A stretch of 5,824 nt of DNA, taken from the NCBI GenBank assembly GCA_021156265.1, contig JAJNBR010000285.1, forward strand, positions 1-5,824. Direction: 5' to 3'. Made by a program: the position numbers and the translations under genes. Source of the DNA: Flavipsychrobacter sp. (GTDB taxonomy: Bacteria > Bacteroidota > Bacteroidia > Chitinophagales > Chitinophagaceae). Below are positions 1-4,859 of this stretch, piece after piece (position 1 is the first letter of the stretch; each line of letters opens with the position of its first letter). A model generated the notes under the pieces. The model ran no database searches and was not told the DNA's origin. It saw only the letters and a list, made by a program, of their open reading frames with translations.

Positions 1-699
1 GCCGAGAAGGACCTGACGCTTGATATCGCTTTACGCCTTGGCAAAATGATCCAGGACAGCCTGCCGGGGGTTAAGGTGATCTACACCCGCACCACTGATA
101 TCTATCCCAAACTGGAGGAGCGGCACGAAGTAGCTAACCAATCTGCTGCCGATCTTTTTATATCCATTCACGTCAACTCCACCGCCGCCCGTATAGAGCG
201 GGTGAGGACCGGTACCAAAACAGTAAAAAAAGGTAAGAAGAGAGTAAAGCAAGCGGTATATAAAACTATCCGACATACTGAAACTGCCGCCAGCGGAACA
301 GAAACCTTTGTGTTGGGTTTGCACCGTACCTCTCAGAAAGAGGATGCTATTGGTGAATATGGTGACCGCATAGCCGAGGAGCCGGGCCTGCTGAACGTAA
401 ATGATCCTCAAACTGCCATTATCATTGCCCAATATTCCTCTGCCTTCCTTTCACGCAGCGTATCGCTTGGCACCAAGATACAGTCGGAATTTGCCCGCCA
501 GGGGCGCCAGGACAAAGGTGTAAAGCAAATGGGACTGGAAGTGTTGGCCGGCAGTGCTATGCCAGGTGTGCTGGTAGAGATCGGCTTTATCAATAACCCG
601 CAGGAAGAGATATACCTCAATTCTACCGATGGGCAAAAGCAAGTGACGAATGCCATCTTCCGTGGCATCAGGGCCTATAAGGCGGAAGTGGAAAAATAA
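1..699 (+). CDS. N-acetylmuramoyl-L-alanine amidase (Amidase_3), 3' part
   Basis: The reading frame is open from base 1 and ends at TAA 697-699, giving 232 residues; the start, any signal peptide and the first zinc histidine (usually in a GHGG motif) lie outside the window. The family is zinc-dependent and cleaves the amide bond between N-acetylmuramic acid and L-alanine in peptidoglycan, acting in the periplasm in cell separation and wall turnover. Family hallmarks visible: E2 followed by KDLTLDIA (second zinc ligand), SIHVNS with H57 (third zinc ligand), GTETFVLGLH at about residues 99-108, and VLVEIGFINNP with catalytic E193 near the C terminus. Between SIHVNS and GTETF there is a strongly basic insertion of about 38 residues (RTGTKTVKKGKKRVKQ and beyond). 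The gene ends soon after the catalytic domain, so no C-terminal binding domain follows. An internal ATG at 46 is not the start, because conserved residues lie upstream of it. Family call is firm; the exact paralogue is unknown. Confidence 0.93.
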   Translation, partial: AEKDLTLDIALRLGKMIQDSLPGVKVIYTRTTDIYPKLEERHEVANQSAADLFISIHVNSTAARIERVRTGTKTVKKGKKRVKQAVYKTIRHTETAASGTETFVLGLHRTSQKEDAIGEYGDRIAEEPGLLNVNDPQTAIIIAQYSSAFLSRSVSLGTKIQSEFARQGRQDKGVKQMGLEVLAGSAMPGVLVEIGFINNPQEEIYLNSTDGQKQVTNAIFRGIRAYKAEVEK

Positions 700-776
700 A
701 GCGCCACGGATAATATTAGCAATTTTCCGCATGGACTCGATTAAAAAGAATGGGCGAATATTAATTTTTGCCTCAG

Positions 777-807
777 TTGCATTTTAAGATTGTTTCTTTT
801 ATCTTTA
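777..807 (+). promoter_or_regulatory. candidate Bacteroidota-type promoter for the EGF lipoprotein gene
   Basis: TATCTTTA at 800-807 matches the Bacteroidota -7 consensus TAnnTTTG at five of its six fixed positions, lacking only the final G. A TTG at 777-779 lies 20 bases upstream, a suitable spacing for the -33 element. Transcription would start near 812-815, leaving a leader of roughly 20-25 bases before ATG 837. A second near-match (AATTTTTG, 763-770) is also present. The whole spacer 700-836 is AT-rich and I see no terminator for the preceding amidase gene in it, so read-through is also possible. Confidence 0.35.
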
Positions 808-836
808 AGCTTCGTTAAATAAAATAATCTGTGCTA

Positions 837-1376
837 ATGAAAGCCCGTTTAAAAACTATTATTCTCTCGGCCCTGGGTGCTATCTCAGCTTTCAGTGCGG
901 TAACATATTCTTCCTGCAGCCCTGACAAATGCAAATCGATCGTATGTGCTTATGGCGGCGTATGTAAAGAAGGCACTTGTATATGTCCTACAGGCTATGA
1001 AGGCTTCCAGTGCGAGACCATAATCCGTGATAAATATAGGGGCGTATGGCGTGTGTTCGAAAAAGGTTCCAGGTCAAGGGCAGCTGCGTATGAAGTTACT
1101 ATCGACTACGGCGCTAACATGACCGATATGACCATCAAGAATTTCTACAACAAACTGGCTCTTCCGGTTAACGTACGCGTAAAAGGCGATACGATGTTCA
1201 TACCTCAGCAAACTGTTGAAGGTTATGAGATCAAAGGTACCGGCTACCTGAGCGAAAGCGCACACTATGGCGAAAACGCCGAGCTGCGCGTGTTCTATAG
1301 CATCAAATTGCCTGATGGTCGCGTAAACGACTTCGGCGTGAATGACCTCGGTGACGTTTCCATCTGGCACAAATAA
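837..1376 (+). CDS. EGF-like domain lipoprotein, 179 aa
   Basis: The predicted product is a secreted lipoprotein of unknown function. The N terminus MKARLKTIIL is a signal peptide with two early basic residues and a hydrophobic core to about residue 23, followed by YSSC with C27 as the likely lipidated cysteine (an imperfect lipobox, but SSC is common in Bacteroidota). Residues 32-59 hold an EGF-like module with six cysteines (C32, C37, C43, C48, C50, C59) and the typical CPTGYEGFQC ending. Residues 67-179 form a domain rich in alternating hydrophobic residues, starting YRGVWRVFE and including VEGYEIKGTGYLSE; this looks like a small beta-barrel or sandwich of the kind following EGF modules in Bacteroidota lipoproteins, but I cannot name it. 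The ATG at 837 is preferred over the in-frame GTG at 831 because it gives a standard signal peptide. It has its own candidate promoter and a strong hairpin terminator. It may face the cell surface or the periplasm; sorting cannot be settled from sequence. Confidence 0.85.
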   Translation: MKARLKTIILSALGAISAFSAVTYSSCSPDKCKSIVCAYGGVCKEGTCICPTGYEGFQCETIIRDKYRGVWRVFEKGSRSRAAAYEVTIDYGANMTDMTIKNFYNKLALPVNVRVKGDTMFIPQQTVEGYEIKGTGYLSESAHYGENAELRVFYSIKLPDGRVNDFGVNDLGDVSIWHK

Positions 1377-1398
1377 GCAAAGAATATTTAGTCTAATA

Positions 1399-1431
1399 AA
1401 AAACCGCTTAGCATGATGCTAAGCGGTTTTT
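1399..1431. terminator. bidirectional rho-independent terminator
   Basis: A perfect inverted repeat has arms of 16 bases around base 1415 (AAAAACCGCTTAGCAT / ATGCTAAGCGGTTTTT); in practice a 3-5 base loop would form. The stem is flanked by an A-run at 1398-1403 and a T-run at 1427-1431, so a U-tract follows the hairpin in transcripts of either strand. It sits 22 bases after the lipoprotein stop and 17 bases after the stop of the minus-strand gene, so it probably ends both convergent units. Confidence 0.92.
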
Positions 1432-1448
1432 GTTTTATGTCGTTCTGG

Positions 1449-1817
1449 TTAATCTATCCAACCGTCTTTTCTGAAAGTTTCAAACCCACGTTTGGTGAGC
1501 TGGTTCAATTCTTTAAACAATTCAGGTTCGGACTTTTTAAAGTTGAAGCAGCTCTTGCCCTGCATGCGCTTCTTTAACTCCGGGCTCATACCCTCCAGCA
1601 ACGCAGGCTGACTGTATACCGGCATCAGGTAGTAGCTGATATAGGTCTTACCATAGCGCACCGCGCCAAAAAACATCGGGTAACCTTTCTTTACTTCCTT
1701 TTTACAGTCGAGATAAAACGATTCGTCCGTATCGGCCTTTACATCCATCTTCGATGCGTAAGGCTCCAGTATCTTTTTCAGTGCTTGAAATATTTCCTGC
1801 TGTATGGCAGCATCCAT
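1449..1817 (-). CDS. hypothetical protein, 122 aa, last gene of the ccmE-ccmF unit
   Basis: I do not firmly recognise this protein. It is soluble, with no signal peptide or membrane helix, and is lysine-rich. Visible parts: an N-terminal helix (MDAAIQQEIFQALKKILEPY), a central stretch KKGYPMFFGAVRYGKTYISYYL at about residues 43-64 that looks like two beta strands, and a conserved-looking segment LKKRMQGKSCFNFKK at residues 81-95 before C-terminal helices. The pattern of a short helix, a 'pMFFGAV.YGK.YISYYLMPVY' core and a final helix recalls DUF1801/YdhG-like proteins, but this is a weak resemblance. The ATG at 1817 is chosen over TTG at 1823; it lies 2 bases after the TGA that ends the shifted ccmF frame (TGATCATG), so its translation is probably coupled to ccmF. 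Whether it takes part in cytochrome c maturation or simply travels with the operon is unknown. Confidence 0.75.
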   Translation of the reverse strand: MDAAIQQEIFQALKKILEPYASKMDVKADTDESFYLDCKKEVKKGYPMFFGAVRYGKTYISYYLMPVYSQPALLEGMSPELKKRMQGKSCFNFKKSEPELFKELNQLTKRGFETFRKDGWID

Positions 1818-1819
1818 GA

Positions 1820-2125
1820 TCAAACGTTTAATACGGTTGGCTTATCTTTTTTCGTAGCCCTGTTCCAGGCAGTGAGGAAAAATCCAAAAACCATAACGAT
1901 AATGCCCAGCCACAACACATTGATGAACGGGAATACCAGTGCCTTCATCACGATGTATTCATCCTGGGGATTGGGCTGGCGCACCATGATCTCCGCCGCA
2001 TTCTGGTCGGGTAGTATTTTAGCGAGACGCGTATAGATGGTCATTTCCTTCATGGTATCCTCTATATGGTTCTCAAAACCCTCGCGTATGAAATATACAG
2101 GGGCCAGCGTATCCTTCACTCCCGA
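1820..2125 (-). pseudogene. ccmF: C-terminal part of ccmF in the +1-shifted frame
   Basis: This stretch continues ccmF but in a frame displaced by +1 from the main reading frame. It encodes about 101 residues: SGVKDTLAPVYFIREGFENH, a further periplasmic stretch, then YIVMKALVFPFINVLWLGII with the rest of a strongly hydrophobic final membrane helix and a basic tail NRATKKDK, ending at TGA 1820-1822. An IVMKA-FPFIN-LW-G pattern before the last helix is what I expect at the C terminus of Bacteroidota CcmF. The fragment has no signal peptide or convincing start of its own; the ATG at 2194 gives an N terminus (MRIQATWCSK) that is only the shadow of the main frame. Joining the frames by omitting one T of the CCTTTC at 2124-2129 gives an 810-residue protein, within the family range; a larger deletion is the alternative. 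Boundary 2125 is one possible junction, not a measured one. Confidence 0.85.
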
Positions 2126-4253
2126 AAGGCTGGTACTGCGGGTTTTCCACGTCTGTTTCAAAACCTTTGAACACCAGGTAGCCTGTATTCGCATAGATGG
2201 TATCGCCTTCGTGCACCACGTGGCTCTTATAAGAAGATGTATCCGTTTTCTTCGTCGGGTCGATAACTGAGGTTACATAAGTAAAGATATCCTTGTGCAG
2301 GTAGTGCTTAGATGCAGGGTTAGCGCTCAGTCCACCGTCCTGTCCTTTCGGATTCACAAATGCATTCGGGTACAGCATGAACGATTCTTTCACCTCTTTG
2401 GTGGCGGAGTCTATACGCTGGTAATGCACTTTGTAGAATGTACGGGCGTCACCCTCAGGTATGCTATCGCCCTGGTAAGTAGCAAAATAATCGCCCATTG
2501 CCACCGGCACATTGCGGTACAGCAGCACGTTCTCGCGGCTTTCCGCTATATCCTCGCCGGCGTCTTTACTGAAACCGAAACGAACACCCAGGGTATTGTA
2601 AGAGATAACTTCTTTGTTGTACGACGACAGCAGGATACCCAGCAGTATCAAACCGAAACCAAAATGCGATGTTGCAGGACCTAGCTTTTTCAGCTTTCCT
2701 TTTTGCACTTTAATGGCATAATAAAGCATACCTACTATAGTATAGCAGGCTACAAACAGCAGGATGGCGTATTGCGGCGTATCTATCTTCTGAGTAAACC
2801 CGATCAGCAGCGACACCGCCAGTGCGATACTCGCCGTGATACTAAGACGTTTGAAAACAATTTTATTATCGCTGCTACGGAAACGCAGGAAGAGAACGGT
2901 AGCGGTAAGCAGCCCGACAATGATAGCCACCCACACCTGGATGCTGTTGTAATGCTGCACGGGTTCAACCGGGGGGGCCACGTCTTTGCCTGTTATCATC
3001 TTAGCCAGCGGCGACCATACAGGTATAGAAGTACTGATAATGATCTGCATGGCAGACAGGAACAGGATAAACGAACCGATGAACATCCAGAACTCCCGGG
3101 TATTGATCTTTTCTTCTTCCTTAACACGCGGGAAGAACTTCCACCTGGCCGCCACCAGGGCGATAACAGTGATCAGCAATACACCCAATACGGATATCAG
3201 GTGCCAGTAGAGCGATTTACCTTCTCCTGTAAATGCGTGCACTGAAGTATCACCCAGCACGCCTGTACGGGTCAGGAAGGTAGAGTACCATATCAGGAGG
3301 TAGGTCAGTGTCAGCAGGAAGATCGTTATAATGAGCGACCGGCCTGTAGCCTTATATACAACCAGTGTATGCAAACCGGCCACCAGCGTGAGCCAGGGCA
3401 CCAGCGAGGCGTTCTCCACCGGGTCCCATGCCCAGTAGCCGCCGAAGGTCAGCGACTCGTAAGCCCAGGCGCCACCCATCATGATGCCCAGCCCAAGTAT
3501 ACCACCCGAGAACAAGGCCCAGTTGATGGTCGGCTTCAGCCATGACTGGTAATCATTTTTCCACAGTGCAGCAATGGTATAAGCAAAAGGTATGAGCGTA
3601 GAAGCAAAGCCGAGGAACAGCACCGGCGGGTGTATCACCATCCAGTAGTTCTGCAGCAGTATGTTCAGGCCGTTACCGTCTTTGATAAACTCCATATAAT
3701 TGGCCTGGGCGAAAATTGGCGCGTCCTGCATGGCATGGCGCAGCAGCATGAACGGTGTGCTGCCCACTTTAACTTCAGGACCAAAAACAAAACCCAGCAG
3801 CATACTTGCCAGCGCTACCTGTACTACCGAGACAACGGTCATCACCCTGCTCTCCAGCACCTTTGCATTCTTCATCACGATGAGGCCCAGCACACAGTGC
3901 CAGATAGACCAAAGCAGGAAGCTGCCCTCCTGCCCTTCCCAGAAGCACGATAAGAGATACTTTGACGAAAGGCTCAGGTCTGAGTGGCGCCACGCATAGT
4001 GGTACTCAAACATGTGGTTGGCTATTATGTAATAAAGGGCAATGAAGATGCCGAATACGGCGGCACTGTGTATTACAAAACCGTTACGGCCCATCAGCAG
4101 CCAGGAATTGCTGTTGTTGAGGTCTGTCTTTTCGGTTTGTGCAGAGCGGAAATAACTGAAGGCGGCGAACAACGCGCCCACGAACGAGGTGATAACAAAA
4201 AAATGACCGAGTTTCCCCGGTCCGAGACTTTCACCTATGAATTGAGTATCCAA
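2073..4253 (-). CDS. ccmF: cytochrome c haem lyase subunit CcmF/CcsA family, main frame (frameshifted near the 3' end)
   Basis: CcmF is an inner-membrane protein that, with partner subunits, takes haem from holo-CcmE and attaches it to CxxCH motifs of apocytochrome c in the periplasm. This frame encodes 726 residues with many membrane helices. Hallmarks: HPPVLFLG with H208, the WWD haem-handling segment GGYWAWDPVENASLVPWL (271-288), H295 in GLHTL, TRTGVLGDTSVHAF with H339, and H530 in TSHFGFG. By order and context these four histidines correspond to the four haem-related histidines known in E. coli CcmF. A large periplasmic segment follows (about 545-726). The start is TTG at 4253: an in-frame TAA lies 9 bases upstream, no ATG precedes M54, and MDTQFIGE matches the usual N terminus of Bacteroidota homologues. 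After about residue 709 the frame runs into GSEGYAGP... and stops at 2073, losing the conserved end and last membrane helix, which continue in another frame (1820-2125). Either the gene is damaged or the sequence has an error there. It lies 38 bases after ccmE. Confidence 0.93.
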   Translation of the reverse strand: MDTQFIGESLGPGKLGHFFVITSFVGALFAAFSYFRSAQTEKTDLNNSNSWLLMGRNGFVIHSAAVFGIFIALYYIIANHMFEYHYAWRHSDLSLSSKYLLSCFWEGQEGSFLLWSIWHCVLGLIVMKNAKVLESRVMTVVSVVQVALASMLLGFVFGPEVKVGSTPFMLLRHAMQDAPIFAQANYMEFIKDGNGLNILLQNYWMVIHPPVLFLGFASTLIPFAYTIAALWKNDYQSWLKPTINWALFSGGILGLGIMMGGAWAYESLTFGGYWAWDPVENASLVPWLTLVAGLHTLVVYKATGRSLIITIFLLTLTYLLIWYSTFLTRTGVLGDTSVHAFTGEGKSLYWHLISVLGVLLITVIALVAARWKFFPRVKEEEKINTREFWMFIGSFILFLSAMQIIISTSIPVWSPLAKMITGKDVAPPVEPVQHYNSIQVWVAIIVGLLTATVLFLRFRSSDNKIVFKRLSITASIALAVSLLIGFTQKIDTPQYAILLFVACYTIVGMLYYAIKVQKGKLKKLGPATSHFGFGLILLGILLSSYNKEVISYNTLGVRFGFSKDAGEDIAESRENVLLYRNVPVAMGDYFATYQGDSIPEGDARTFYKVHYQRIDSATKEVKESFMLYPNAFVNPKGQDGGLSANPASKHYLHKDIFTYVTSVIDPTKKTDTSSYKSHVVHEGDTIYANTGYLVFKGFETDVENPQYQPFGSEGYAGPCIFHTRGF

Positions 4254-4291
4254 GTTGAATGTTTAATTAAATGCTTGTGTGTGAAAAAGCT

Positions 4292-4687
4292 TTAGCTGGC
4301 GTTACCTACTGCAATCTGGTCGTTCTTATACTTCGACGGGCACTTCATCTGTATCTTGCTGCAACGGAACGCATCGCCTTCCATATGTCCCATCATCACT
4401 ACCTGCTCCGATTTTTCGATATCGGTTGGCTTGGCGCCGTTGAAGATCACTTTATTTACCTGGCCCGCTTTGTCTTCTACATAAAACACAAAATGGTTCG
4501 GATCCTTCACGGGATCGTACTCCATTTGCTTGCCCTTAGCCAGCACACCTATTACATGATACTTTTTACCGGGCTCTTTAGCGGCCGAAGCAAAGGTTTC
4601 GTAGGTGCTGAAATCGCCAAACATGCTAACGATGATACCTACCGCAGCTGCGATCAACACCAACAGGACTATATGCGACTTTTTCAT
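4292..4687 (-). CDS. ccmE: cytochrome c maturation haem chaperone CcmE, cysteine-type
   Basis: CcmE is a membrane-anchored periplasmic protein that binds haem covalently and hands it to CcmF. The 131-residue product fits the family: a short cytoplasmic N terminus (MKKSH), one membrane helix at about residues 6-23, then an OB-fold-like beta domain with HVIGVLAKGK (44-53), HFVFYVEDKAGQ (65-76), VIFNGAKPTDI (80-90) and a VVMMGHMEGDAFRCSKIQMK stretch (96-115). The classical haem-attaching HxxxY is replaced by CPSKY (C116, Y120), the CxxxY variant known from Desulfovibrio and some archaeal CcmE proteins. A second cysteine, C109, lies nearby, so a disulfide is conceivable. The short tail after Y120 ends at residue 131. 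The start is ATG 4687, with a candidate promoter just upstream. It is the first gene of the unit and precedes ccmF by 38 bases; ccmA, ccmB, ccmC, ccmG and ccmH are not in the window. Confidence 0.95.
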   Translation of the reverse strand: MKKSHIVLLVLIAAAVGIIVSMFGDFSTYETFASAAKEPGKKYHVIGVLAKGKQMEYDPVKDPNHFVFYVEDKAGQVNKVIFNGAKPTDIEKSEQVVMMGHMEGDAFRCSKIQMKCPSKYKNDQIAVGNAS

Positions 4688-4704
4688 AACTGTCTGAGAA
4701 TACG

Positions 4705-4731
4705 CAAAGTTACACCTAAAAACACTACAAA
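4705..4731 (-). promoter_or_regulatory. candidate Bacteroidota-type promoter for ccmE-ccmF
   Basis: On the minus strand, TAACTTTG (4712 down to 4705) matches the -7 consensus TAnnTTTG perfectly. A TTTG at 4731-4728 could be the -33 element, but the spacer is only 15 bases, shorter than the usual 17-23, so the -33 assignment is weak. Transcription would begin near 4698-4700, leaving a leader of about 12 bases before the ccmE ATG at 4687. Confidence 0.5.
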
Positions 4732-4812
4732 ATCATGACAATGGTAAGTGCCTGTGTATTATCTAAATCTATACCGCCGCTTTAACATTTCCTTGTATCA
4801 TAGGTTTAACGC

Positions 4813-4841
4813 TTGCGGATAACATATTAATTCTAAATTTG
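4813..4841 (+). promoter_or_regulatory. Bacteroidota-type promoter for the ureohydrolase gene
   Basis: TAAATTTG at 4834-4841 is a perfect match to the -7 consensus TAnnTTTG, and TTG at 4813-4815 lies 18 bases upstream as the -33 element. Transcription should start around 4846-4849, giving a very short leader of about 12 bases before ATG 4860. No Shine-Dalgarno sequence is visible, which is common in this phylum. Two TTTAAC copies (4781-4786 and 4805-4810) lie just upstream; a regulatory role is not supported. Confidence 0.6.
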
Positions 4842-4859
4842 TCGCCCAATCAAAAGCAG

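Noticed and set aside
731..787. Small plus-strand frame of 18 codons (MDSIKKNGRILIFASVAF) upstream of the lipoprotein gene
   Set aside because: It begins with ATG but is too short to judge, has no ribosome binding site and lies upstream of the candidate promoter; chance is the simplest explanation.
2115..2135. Programmed ribosomal frameshifting in ccmF
   Set aside because: No in-frame stop at the shift point, no classical slippery heptamer and no obvious stimulatory hairpin could be seen; mutation or sequence error is more likely.
2126..2194. ATG at 2194 as start of an independent gene running to 1820
   Set aside because: The first residues (MRIQATWCSK) are the out-of-frame reading of conserved ccmF sequence; similarity to CcmF appears only further on, so this is the ccmF tail and not a separate gene.
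2703..3245. Long open frame on the plus strand opposite ccmF (180 codons)
   Set aside because: It lies wholly antisense to well-conserved ccmF, has low-complexity His/Gln/Arg-rich composition typical of a shadow frame, and shows no motif.
4271..4738. Plus-strand open frame of 155 codons covering ccmE
   Set aside because: It is antisense to ccmE, which has clear family motifs; the composition is that of a reverse-strand shadow.
4781..4810. Direct repeat TTTAAC (two copies, 24 bases apart) as an operator
   Set aside because: Six-base AT-rich repeats are expected by chance in such DNA, and the flanking bases do not match.
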